From: Symbiodinium kawagutii
Taxonomy: Eukaryota; Sar; Dinophyceae; Suessiales; Symbiodiniaceae
Length of the DNA: 64,000 nucleotides
Assembly (NCBI GenBank): GCA_009767595.1
Contig: VSDK01000501.1
Coordinates: forward strand, 22,085-86,084
Direction of reading: 5' to 3'
Positions 1 through 10,048 of the stretch are shown piece by piece. The translations under genes were made by a program, and so were the position numbers. A model generated the notes under the pieces. That model was not told the DNA's origin. It did not search any database and saw only the letters and a list, made by a program, of their open reading frames with translations. How positions within the stretch are numbered: position 1 is the first letter of the stretch; every line of letters starts with the position of its first letter.

Positions 1-59
1 GAAAGACTGGCTTTGTTCGAGCAAACAAAACGGCTCCGGTTTTGGGCAATAAAGTGGTT

Positions 60-260
60 CCGTTTTTGAGAAAATCTGCCACCGATTCAAGGGAAACACG
101 TCACCGACTTTGAGGAAATCTGACACCGATTTTTTGAAATCCGCCACAGACTTTGGGAAAAATCTGCCACGGATTTTGGGGAAATCTGTCACCGACTTTG
201 GGGGAAAACTGGCTCAGTTTTAGGGAAAGACTGGCTCAGTTTGGGGGAAATTGCTTTGGT
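60..260. repeat. Degenerate short tandem repeat at the left edge
   Basis: A run of imperfect copies of a unit of roughly 25 bases, built around GAAATCTGCCACCGA followed by a T/G-rich stretch (TTTTGGGG), repeats about seven times with many substitutions and small length changes. It lies just outside the AT-rich island that begins near 500. It may be host repeat DNA or the decayed terminal region of the neighbouring mobile element; no matching inverted copy was seen on the right side of the island. Confidence 0.6.
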
Positions 261-532
261 TTTTGGATTGGTTTGCGACAAAGCTCAAGTCTCACTGTTT
301 TGAACGCCAAGCATGTTTGGGTTTTGGATGTCACTAAAAGTAAGACAACCGGTGGGAAGCTGGAAGGGTAAAATGCTAAAGCTAAAAACTTTGATATCGA
401 AACTGTTTTGGGGTTTGTGTTAGGGACTTGTACGAGATGCCACAAGCACAAACTGATATACATAGTTCTTATTGAGGATAAAAATACATACTTAAACAAA
501 TATTAATATATATAACTAACTATATACACAAT

Positions 533-883
533 ATGCCTTGTTACTTTGTAAGTAGTGGAGTTGAAATCCCGATGACGAATGAAACCTTCGACTTTATTTG
601 GAACAATTTTGGAAACAAAGAACTGACTGACAGCGAAACATCTTCATCGGAAGAAGGTGCTAAAACAAGTTCATCTGGTGAGAAAGCTAGAAGTGCTGAG
701 TGGAGAAAGCAGGACGACGGATACTACAACAGAAAACCGAACGACGAAAAATATTTCCAAAGATATTACCAAGAGAAAACGAAACAACCGTGCGTGTGCG
801 ATATATGCGGTTTTGCCGTGAGCTGCAAGTCAAACTTGGCAAAGCACAAGAAAACGAAGAAGTGCCAGAGGTTCTTGGTGTAA
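533..883 (+). CDS. Small protein with a C-terminal C2HC zinc finger
   Basis: The predicted product is 116 residues. The N-terminal half is acidic and Ser-rich. The C-terminus (residues 89-111) has Cys-X2-Cys-X12-His-X5-Cys spacing, ending about five residues before the stop, which suits a single zinc finger that binds nucleic acid or another protein. It sits about 60 bases upstream of the integrase on the same strand inside the AT-rich island and is most likely part of the element. I do not recognise the family. The start is the first ATG of the open frame. No break is visible. Confidence 0.55.
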   Translation: MPCYFVSSGVEIPMTNETFDFIWNNFGNKELTDSETSSSEEGAKTSSSGEKARSAEWRKQDDGYYNRKPNDEKYFQRYYQEKTKQPCVCDICGFAVSCKSNLAKHKKTKKCQRFLV

Positions 884-942
884 GTTCATTATGATTTTAT
901 GATGCAAGAAAATATCATAAAATTATAATCTAAGTATTTTCA

Positions 943-1881
943 ATGACAAGATTGGAAAAAGAAAAGGTTTTGGAAAGAATATATTACGACGTGGAGGACG
1001 GCTTCGGTTCGGTGAGGGACTTGTACGAAAAGGCTAGGAAAGTCGATGTGGGCATAACTTTGGATATGGTTTCTACATGGATGAGGGCTCAACCGAACAA
1101 GCAAACAAGAAACTACAAGAACTACAATTCTTACACGGAGCCGTTCCCGAAGTATGAATTTCAAATAGACCTGATGGATGTCACAAGTTTGCTGCGAGAC
1201 GTGGGTTCTGAAATCAAAAGTCAACTAAGATATGGTTTAGTTTGCATAGATATATTCAGCAAAAAATGTCACATAGTCCCTATCGAGAATAAAGATGGCG
1301 ATGACGTTTATAAAGCAGTCATGGAGTGTTTCAAGGTATTGGGTCAGCCTTTGTCCATTTACAGCGACGACGAAGGAGCGTTGAACAGCAAGAAGCTGCA
1401 AACATTCTTTAAGGAGGAAGGGATAACGCACGTAATGACAAAGACGCACGCGAATCAGGCAGAAAGGATGATACGCACTGTAAAAAAAATGATTGGGGAC
1501 AGATTGAGGCATTACAAAACCAAAGCATGGGTGGAAGTGCTGAAGCCCTCATTGAACAGATACAACAACCAAATCCACAGTAGCACCAAGACAACACCAA
1601 ATAACGCGCACAATCTTGATAACGTAATTCAGGTCAGAACAAATCTGATACTGAAAGAAAAGCACAACAGAAAATATCCAAACATAAGCGAAGGAGATTA
1701 TGTTAAAATATTTGATAAAGGAAAGGGCAACTATGTATCACGGAAAGAAACTAGAAGTCAGTGGAGTGAAAGAAAGTATAAGGTAATACTAGTTGGTCGC
1801 GATATGATGAATAATAGATACTATAAACTAGATGGAATGAGCAAAAGATATAATAGGCATGAATTACTATTGGTTGATTAG
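943..1881 (+). CDS. Retrovirus-type (rve) integrase of a Polinton-like element
   Basis: The 312-residue product has the layout of a Polinton integrase: an N-terminal helical region without a clear HHCC finger, a DDE catalytic core and a basic C-terminal domain. Candidate catalytic residues are D76 (in QIDLMD), D142 (in IYSDDEG) and E174 (in NQAERMIRT); the D142-E174 gap is slightly shorter than the classical 35. Residues about 230-312 hold an SH3-like DNA-binding region (GDYVKIFDKG) as in integrase C-termini. The frame is open from start to stop, so unlike the neighbouring polymerase it looks intact. The reaction would be strand transfer that joins element ends to host DNA. Whether it is expressed cannot be told. 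Confidence 0.85.
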   Translation: MTRLEKEKVLERIYYDVEDGFGSVRDLYEKARKVDVGITLDMVSTWMRAQPNKQTRNYKNYNSYTEPFPKYEFQIDLMDVTSLLRDVGSEIKSQLRYGLVCIDIFSKKCHIVPIENKDGDDVYKAVMECFKVLGQPLSIYSDDEGALNSKKLQTFFKEEGITHVMTKTHANQAERMIRTVKKMIGDRLRHYKTKAWVEVLKPSLNRYNNQIHSSTKTTPNNAHNLDNVIQVRTNLILKEKHNRKYPNISEGDYVKIFDKGKGNYVSRKETRSQWSERKYKVILVGRDMMNNRYYKLDGMSKRYNRHELLLVD

Positions 1882-2026
1882 TACCTGTTCTTTCTTGTAT
1901 TTTGTCTTTTGTTCTCATGGTGCTGTTTGTCTTTTTCTTTGTATTTTTCCAAATTCTCTATTTGAATATTTGGCGTCCTTTCGTTTCTTCAAGGTGATGC
2001 TCTCCTGTGGCATCAGAATATTCTAT

Positions 2027-2296
2027 TCAGGTCCGACCAACAATACATTTGCTAAGATAGTTCTTATCATTTTCAATATATTGACCTTCTCTCTTTTCGA
2101 GTTGCTGTCTGTTTGGCATGGGTATTCTGCAATAAGAATTAGTTTGCAGTTTTCAAGACCGAACTCATCAAACGATTTCATTGAGTTCGGATGCTGTTTG
2201 TGGGGAGTTGTATTGTTTAGAAACAAAATTAAAAGCTCTTCTATGTCTTGCCATTCTTTGACATAGTTTTTGACTTGTTGAATTTATATCCATATA
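2027..2296 (-). pseudogene. Broken GIY-YIG endonuclease fragment
   Basis: On the minus strand, three consecutive pieces in different frames resemble the GIY-YIG nuclease domain: a piece with STSQKLCQRMARHRR (the region following YIG), a piece with FGLENCKLILIAEYPC, and a piece with LEKREGQYIENDKNYL that contains the conserved catalytic-type Glu of the RE-G motif. At least two frameshifts separate them. The GIY part itself is missing, because the similarity starts directly after the polymerase stop codon. GIY-YIG genes are common passengers of large DNA viruses and Polinton-like elements. The reading is by eye; the order and spacing of the three pieces match the family, which is the main support. 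Confidence 0.65.
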
Positions 2297-2298
2297 TC

Positions 2299-5200
2299 TT
2301 AAATCATCTTTTCGTTATGTAGATATTTGATGGCATAATGTCCATAAGGCAAACTCTCAAAATCATTAAGCCAGTATCGTTTATTATCATAATTACTTAA
2401 AGCATATTTGGTCTGATTGATGCTGTATATCTGATGGTTCTTACTTCTGATAGTGTTAAAACTGACTTGTTCTTTACAGTTTCTATTCAATGTTTCTTCA
2501 TAAGTTTTGTAACTTAATTGATTGCTCACTTTATGCTTGACTACTCCTTTACTTTTCTTGTGTTCTTTCTCATCACCATATACTTTATAGCAATATGCTT
2601 TTGGTTTTAATCCTATAAAGTGAGTAATTATTTTACTGTTCATTTCATCCTTGAATTTTCCTAGTACCTTCTTATTTGTTTTATCATGGTTTGGATGATC
2701 TGGTGGATAATCACTAAAATCCATGTATTCATTGATCTCCTTAAAATCTTCATATAAGTCATCAGTATCAACTTTGAATACATAGCTATCAGTGTCAGTA
2801 TATACCAACTTAATTCTATTATCATATTTGGGTTTCAAAATATCATAGTAAAACGAATACATGTGAATTTTAGAATAATCTAAAATAGACATACCCATAT
2901 AGATAGGTTTGTTTAGTTCTACTGTGTGTTTATCTTTTTCGACAATTACAAGGTCTTCATTTATGATGTACCTGTGCTTGTCCTCCCCTTAATCCATTTT
3001 CAATCATCTCATACATTTCTTTTATGTGGATTGGTTGAAGTCTAACTCCTGTCAGTGATAAAAAGGCATTCCAAGAATAATTAGGTAAAGTCAGATAGTA
3101 TGCTGGGTCTAATCCGTAATAGTTCAAGCACATATCCCTAAAATTTTCAAAAACATCGGTTAGTAAATATACATCGGTCATCAAATACAAATCATGATAT
3201 TCACCAAGATTTTTTATGTTAAAATGTTTCCATACAATATTTGCTCTGGCATAGTCTTTGTCAGTTATGTTTTCTTCATATAATTGACTGTAAAAGTCTT
3301 CTTTCTTTGGTAGTTTTGTTTCATTAAATCTATCCCAAGAATTCATGTAGTCGTATGGGTATACTCCCTTATCAGTCAGCAAATTCAAATCAGTTTTGGA
3401 TTTAACATATGGGTTAGTGATTGTATATCTAAAATGAGTGTCCCAATCTTTAATCTTTTCATTTCCTTCATACTTATTTAGTCTAACTAACTTATCCAAT
3501 GAAGCAGTTAAGAAAGCGAAACTGTCTTTAAACTGACAAGCGCCAAATGAAAAGGTTATGAACTTTTCGCTGTTTTGTGCTATTACATCTATTCTTTTGT
3601 TTTGGTTTAGTTCTATGTTTAGTTCATTTGCTTTTGCTATGATTAAGTGAGCGTCGTAGTTTTTAAGATTATGAAAGAAGATAGGGATTTTATAAAACTT
3701 AAATGAAAAATCCAGATTACATTTTACATGCGCTGCGCCTCTGTATTTTCCAGTGAAGTGGCAGTGGTCGCGAACAATTCCGATCCTGTCGGAGTTGAGA
3801 GCACGCGAACTATTCGTGTCTCTAACTTTTTCATCATCAGGTTGGAATTTCTTACCGCAGATGGAGCAGTTGGTGGCGTTTCTAAATTCTATCTTCTGTT
3901 CATAAGTTAATTCATCCATTGGTTTATTTACATTCATTTTTTCAAATATATCTTTCTTAATTTCGGTAAGTTTTTGGACAAAATGTTTCATACAATCCTC
4001 ACCTCTGTATAAGTATGGGTGGCATGTATTATCAATCCTGCTTACTACATTTAACATATAACCGCACGGTTTATGTTCCTGATATGTTCCTTTTAGTCCA
4101 TTGTTAGAGTTAGTTGTTAGACATTCAAAATCACCATAGATTACAAAAGGACAAGGCAACTTAGTATTATACTTTTCAAATTCTATATAGGTGTCTTTAT
4201 TAGGCATCTTTGTTTGTTGTCCTTCTGATGCAATACATCCCTTTCCAAGATGGTTCTTGTATGCCTTTTCTGATTGAAAGGGGTTTAAGCAATGGTGGCA
4301 GTAAAACTTCTTATTTGTGTTGCTACTGCTCTGACAGTTTAATAATCTACATTTGTTTTTAACTAATACGTAGTGATAATTATTATCTTCATCATAGTTT
4401 TTTAGTAAATCAATTTCGTATTTAGCATTTCTATTTTTAGTGCCTCTATGCAATATAATCTTATTATCATTTAAGCAGTCATCAGGTTCAAATACATTGA
4501 TTGAAACTGATTTATTGTTTTCTTCAAATCTGTCTATGTCCCTATTACCTGTTGGAAAATTTACACCATCCCAGTTCAAAATATCATCTTTCAATTTATT
4601 GTAGTGAAACATTTCCTCTGGGTGATGTTTGCTTATTTTGTCATAGACTATGGATTGAATACAATATTTGAAGCATTTTTGGTCTTTATTTTTAATGTTG
4701 ATAAATGCCTTTTTGAACTTAATCCATTCTGGTAATTCTATGTATCTCCCTGCTCTTGTTGGGTCATATCTGTCATAGTGAATAGTTATTGATACAACCT
4801 TTTTGAAGCGTAAATTGGATGCCGATGCTTCTAAGTTTTGCATTTGTAATAGGATTTGTTTAACACTGTCTTCTAATGCTTGTGTTAGTTCATCTTCATT
4901 ACTGATATTAAAGCGAGTTGATGGTAAAGCATATACAAGTTCCTGACTACCAATTTCATTACCTCCATCATCATATTCAGGTTTTTCAAATATTGCTTCT
5001 GTTCTTATGTTAAGTTTCATACTCCTATTATTTCTTAAAAACTCTAATAGTCTTGTTTTTTGGTGAGCAATCATTTCCAATCCTCTTTCTCCTTCATAAT
5101 GTTTATTTTCTAAAACTATTGAATTGGCATATCTTCTAAATGCTGATTGAATGTCCCTGACCCTAAATTTGTTTTGTATTGCGTGTTTGGTTAGTAAGTT

Positions 5201-5434
5201 TCTTACTTTTCCTTCACTAAATGCATCTTTTGCCTTGTTTAAAGCATAACTTCTGTATTCATTAGTTTTCTTTACTGTTAATAGTTTCTTGGTTAAAACA
5301 TTTGATATGGGTTTGTCTTTATTGTATCTAAATTTCTTGTTGTCTATTACTATTGTCTTTAATTCTTTTCTTCCTCTTTTTGGTATTTCGGCTAAATCAT
5401 TACTCAACAAGTAGTCTATAACTTTTTTCATCAT
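2299..5434 (-). pseudogene. Protein-primed family B DNA polymerase, internally deleted
   Basis: The long open part (5434-2957, 825 residues) has an N-terminal extension, a Cys/His finger at about 379-400, exonuclease motif I (D435, E437 in YGDFECL), a second Cys/His cluster at about 523-572, exonuclease motif II (near N589-D594) and an exonuclease III-like YHDLYLMTD stretch. It then stops shortly after an RGG motif. A second piece (open from about 2970 to 2299) in another frame carries polymerase motif C (YTDTDS) and the thumb region with KKSKGV. Polymerase motifs A and B, which the family places between these pieces, are absent, and the join also changes frame. The gene therefore cannot make an active polymerase. 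It is on the opposite strand to the integrase. Confidence 0.85.
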
Positions 5435-6104
5435 ATAATAGTATATATTTTATTTAGCTAATTTATCTTTAAGTAGTTTTTACAAGAATGTTTTGTAATC
5501 AAAGAATATATTCCTAAAGAACTGTTATAAGTATATTGGTACGATGGATTGCTCGAAGGATTTGCCTGTTGATGCGTTGAGTAAAATTAATTCTTGGAGA
5601 CCCTAAATGTTTGAAGTTTAAATTTAGTCATGTTGAGGCATTAAAGAGAATACAAAACAAATATAAGATTTCAAGACTTGGTCCTAAAATAACAAGACAT
5701 TTGAAATCAAGAAAAAATGCATACTTGAATACTGTATTATGAGAGAGGGAGTGCCATTTAGTTGAAAAAGTACAAAAGACATAATAACAGAAGAACAAGA
5801 AGTATTATTATTTTTAATTTATGAAGAAGCAGAAGATGATTCCAATTATAGAACTAACTTGATATTGAAGTTCAATTAGTGGCAAAACTCCCAGAAAAAG
5901 AATATGAAGAAAATGAATTTAGTTATAGAGATTTATTTTATGAATGACCTTGATGAATATGCAGATGAAGATAATATAGGCTATGCATTAGATAAAGCAA
6001 TTGAAGAAATAAACGCTGACATAGAAGATGACAGAGATAAAGAAAGTATAATAGGAATACAGGCAGTTCATTTTGAATTATTAATTGAAGACATTTGCTA
6101 CTAA
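5435..6104 (+). pseudogene. Decayed ORFs of the AT-rich island
   Basis: Three short plus-strand open stretches in different frames lie here: about 5590-5744 (Lys-rich, with HVEALKRIQNKYKISRLGPK), about 5870-5943 (Glu-rich) and 5904-6104 (acidic, with DNIGYALDKAIEEINADIED). The last two look like halves of one acidic protein split by a frameshift around 5940. I do not recognise any of them. Their base composition matches the element, not the host exons further right. Confidence 0.4.
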
Positions 6105-6654
6105 CGTATTTTTAATAATATTTATCTATTAGAATTATGTATTTGAAAAATCGGATTATTCAAGTGTATGGGTTATAAATTTAGTATGGACGTTTGCTCT
6201 GTTTCTTATGTTGTCTTTTGTTTTTGTTGGGGTGCTGTTGTGGTCTTAGGTATGGAATGAATGATGTGGTGATGTGATTTTCCATGAATATATATATACT
6301 GTATATATATTGAAGAAAATGACTGTTTTAAGATTTATGGAAGATAAAACTTGTGAAAGAACCATGGACATTTATGATTTTTATGAAGGATTAAAAACTT
6401 GTAAAACATAAAGATAGACGAAATGAGGCTCAAAGAAAAAGATATGCAGAAAATGAGGAATATAGAAACACAAGGCAGGACTACAATAAAACATATCAAT
6501 CTAAACGTGTTAGTTGTTCTGTTTATATTTTTTTTTAATGACCCAAGCAAATTATTACAAACATAAGAACACAAAGAAGCATAAAAGGAATTTAGAAAAG
6601 GTCAGTAGTTAGGATGTTTTAAAAATGAAGCAGGTATGTATTGACTGTTACGAA
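6105..6654. other. AT-rich stretch without a recognisable gene
   Basis: AT-rich sequence with a TATATA run near 6290-6312 and scattered Lys-rich fragments (for example around 6400-6500) that are too broken to call. Probably part of the decayed element. Confidence 0.5.
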
Positions 6655-6950
6655 TTCTAAAAATGAAAGAGGTAACATATGGTTAGTAGTGATGATTTTG
6701 AAAAATGAAAGAGGTATTATGTGGTTAGTAGTGATGATTTTGAAAAATGAAAGAGGTATTATGTGGTTAGTAGTGATGATTTTGAAAAATGAAAGAGGTA
6801 CTATGTGGTTACTGGTGATGATTTTTGAAAATGAAAGAAGTAATATATGGTTAGTAGTGATGATTTTGAAAAATGAAAGAGGTAATATGTGGTTACTGCT
6901 TATGATTTTGAAAAAATGAAAGAAGCAATTACGTTTTGATATTGTTGAGC
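6655..6950. repeat. 42-bp tandem repeat, about 6.5 copies
   Basis: A 42-base unit (starting AATGAAAGAGGTA and ending GATGATTTTGAAA) repeats about six and a half times with few differences. Because 42 is a multiple of three, both strands show a repeated 14-residue peptide; neither is likely to be a real protein. It marks the right-hand part of the AT-rich island. Confidence 0.85.
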
Positions 6951-7130
6951 AAAAATGAAGCAATCAACAATATTTAAACTAACTTTTTAGACTGCTATGC
7001 TTTTTTTGTGAATAATTTTTGAGTTGTTATACTGCTATGATATGAAATGCAAAATATTCTCAGGATCAACTTTTTATACATTTTTTCCGTGCACATGAAA
7101 TCTTATGAAAACGTAAGTATGTAAGATGTT

Positions 7131-9962
7131 TATGACATCCCACTCCTACTTAATCAATGTTTTTCTACCTTGTTTCGAACAGAAAATGTCAGAAATCAGG
7201 GTTGCAACATTCATGATGAAGTCCAGTGATAAACCAAAAAAGATGTGAACCATTACAGATGTGCCCATGTTCAAATTGGAGCAGACAACCCATGGGCTAA
7301 TATTTTCTTCGCCTGAGGGGGTGCTGTTGCTGCTGCCCGACGTGGCGGTTCTGAAATGCTGCAGAAGGCTGGGCCGATTGGGGCCTCGGAAACCATTCAT
7401 CACCGTTCTCGAGACATTTCTTTGTCACTGAGATAGAATTGGCTTCTAGTTCTGGCCTGGTTCATGTGTGAATCAAGATGAATGATGATGAATTCTTCGG
7501 TGTAGTGCTTACATGTGAGCTGAATCCGATTGGGACATGCAGCATACCTTCTTTGCTCCTCAAGAATCTGCTGAAGGTGCGGGCGCTGCGAGGTCATGTG
7601 ACGCAGAGTGGATCAGGACAGTTGATGGTGCAGATAGAACAACGTAAAATGTGTATATATATATATATGGAAGAACGCACGCAAAATGATGTAGAAAATA
7701 TAGTATCAGTACAGGATATGTGTATAGAATCTGTATATATTGCATACACGATGCACTAGAATGTGCAGTACGCGTGCCAGTCAACAGTTTGAGCCCAGAA
7801 AAGCGATCTCAAACCTTTCTCCAGCAACCCTTCTGTGCTGGCAGGCTCGTTGGATTCTTTGTGTTGAGTGTTTCGGTCTCTTTTAGTCTTACCGAATTCA
7901 TTAGAGTTCTTTAGAGTGCAAAAAGGTGCAGATGTGAGGCTTTGGGTGACGTGTTTGGCTTCTGATGGGTTGTGACTTGAAACCAGGAGCGGCAGAACGA
8001 TATCTCAACAGCAACGTGTTCTGCCGCACGCTGATCCTGTTCCCTGCAGCCCACGGTTGGGTGAAGGTCGGACAGATGAGCATCTTGCCTTGCACAGATC
8101 ACAGAATCTTATGTGTCCAAGCTTGAAATTCATACCTGCGCCGTAATGCATCTGAAAAAGTTTGAGAACAACCATCAGAGTGTTTGGTTTCCATAATTGT
8201 TTAGTCTTTCTCAACATTGGGAGATCTGGAAGACTTCGTGTGACTTTCAAAGCAGTGTTTGATGAGGTGAAATGAGCGTGTTGTCAGCGACTGGTTGATT
8301 TCAAGTGAAATCGAAAGAACTCTGCCTTTGCCATCTTTAAGTTATTTTCAAAATTTTGGGAGCAAGTGTCGATTCACTTGCTGTCACGAGGCATTTCCGT
8401 ATCATACTCTGCCCGCGTGGTGCTCATCTACCTGAAGGAGCCTTTTTGTTTCAGACGATCAGTACCCCAAAACCATGTTGGTTTGTGGGAGTTATGCTGT
8501 GTGGTTTGTGGAATCGCTACGATCTATTTTGGCACAAGCACCCACTAGACAACCAGCATACCAGAAGATAGGAGTTGAAGGCTGCCAGAATTCAAAAGCT
8601 GTTTGGAGCGAGTTACAATTGTGAAATTAAATATTTTCACTAGTTATGTTTTTTCTTTAAAACTCATTTTCTGATGTCGTGTGATAATGCCATGGGTCAG
8701 CGGGAAACTTCTGCGCACTTGGCTTCCAGATACAGAGCGCGGGCATGCTCAATGCGATGTTCTTTGCCGCAACATCGCTGACGCCGGAAGCTGACCCAGG
8801 TTGCAGCCCGGATGCAGAAGCTTGGCTCCACTCAGATCTCTGGTAGTCGCTTCCATTCCAATCCCTTGCCCCGAGAGTGGTGGCAAGACTCGTTCGCAAA
8901 ACAAGTATACGCAGTTTTCCCTCATGTTCTGCGGTGTGTTTTCCACCCTTCAGTGCACGTAGGAATCCGGATTTTTTGAAACACGTTGAAGCCTAAAACC
9001 CCCAAAGAATTCCACAATTTCAATGCCAGCTCACAAAAAGTGAAAACCCTAGAACTCAAACCTCAAGTATGAAGAAGCGTCAGGTGAGGAACTTTATTCG
9101 GACTTTATTCAAAGGGTTTGAGCATGTTCAAACTGGATTCTCAACCTGTTGGTGAACGCGACTCGAAGGCGTATCGGCATTTTGTGATGCATTGATCTGT
9201 GGTTTTTAGCAAAGGCACGACTTTTTCTCTAATCAAAAGACATCAAGAGACGCTGAAGAGTGGAATTGCACATGGATGTTTGATGCTCAGATGCCTGGTC
9301 AGTGCCCTTGTTGCTTCTAAGGGCAGCCCAGAAGCCTGGATACAAAAAATCACGGTTAGGATTACATCTTGGCAGCCTTGGTGCTTGCATTCTTTAGCCG
9401 GCAGCTGAAGTCCAGAGATTGAAATTTGTGGTCCACGAGGGATACGGTTGGCCATGGGGTTGAACGCCCATGTGAAATCATGTGAACAGGTGGGAAACAA
9501 GCTGACCCTGATGCACACACGAGCGATGACATCATAAAATGAGGCATTAGATTCTCAGGTTGAACAACCTTCACAAATGCATGCAGACAGAAACAAAAAG
9601 CATAAAAAATGAAGTCAACACATACCTGAATAGAGATTTGCATGCCTTTTGCGACGCGACTCCTTACACCATATATAATACATACATTCTTCATCTTCTT
9701 CACTCGGAACAGGTTTTTGCCTTTCGGGACGCCGGCCAATTCCAGTTTAGGTCTCGGCCATGATTGGCGATTTCATCATCTTTCTGCTGTTCATGCTCGT
9801 CCGGAAGAGTGCTTACGAGGAGTTCCGATAGAAAAAACTGATCCCCGTGCTGGGAATCAATAGCCCGTGGGATGATCATTTTCTGATAGGTGGGACCGCA
9901 TGAATAGTTGGTGACTCTGCTACTCACACTGGCCTTGACGCCGCCGCTGCCGCCGCAGCTGC
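7131..9962. other. No recognisable gene
   Basis: Base composition returns to the host level here. Short open stretches occur on both strands, but none shows a known motif or a convincing exon structure. The sequence may be intronic or intergenic. Confidence 0.5.
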
Positions 9963-9991
9963 CGAGGAGGAGGAGGAGGAGGAGGAGGAGG

Positions 9992-10047
<56 letters not shown>
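9963..10047. repeat. Compound (GAG)n(GAT)n microsatellite
   Basis: About ten GAG units run directly into about seventeen GAT units. The minus strand of the GAT part reads as poly-Ile, a shadow product. Confidence 0.95.

Positions 10048-10048
<1 letters not shown>

Larger units (their letters stand above)
500..7130. mobile_element. Remnant of a Polinton/Maverick-like DNA element (AT-rich island)
   Basis: The segment is visibly more AT-rich than the rest of the window and carries a retrovirus-type integrase beside a protein-primed family B DNA polymerase, the pair that defines Polinton/Maverick elements. A zinc-finger ORF, a GIY-YIG nuclease remnant and decayed ORFs accompany them. No capsid protein, packaging ATPase or maturation protease could be recognised, and no terminal inverted repeat pair was found, so this is a partial, dead copy. 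The limits are set by base composition only. A virus or virophage related to Polintons is an alternative source. Confidence 0.75.

Noticed and set aside
6619-6963. Repeated 14-residue peptides on both strands
   Set aside because: Product of a 42-bp tandem repeat in AT-rich decayed DNA; no start, end or motif supports a gene.
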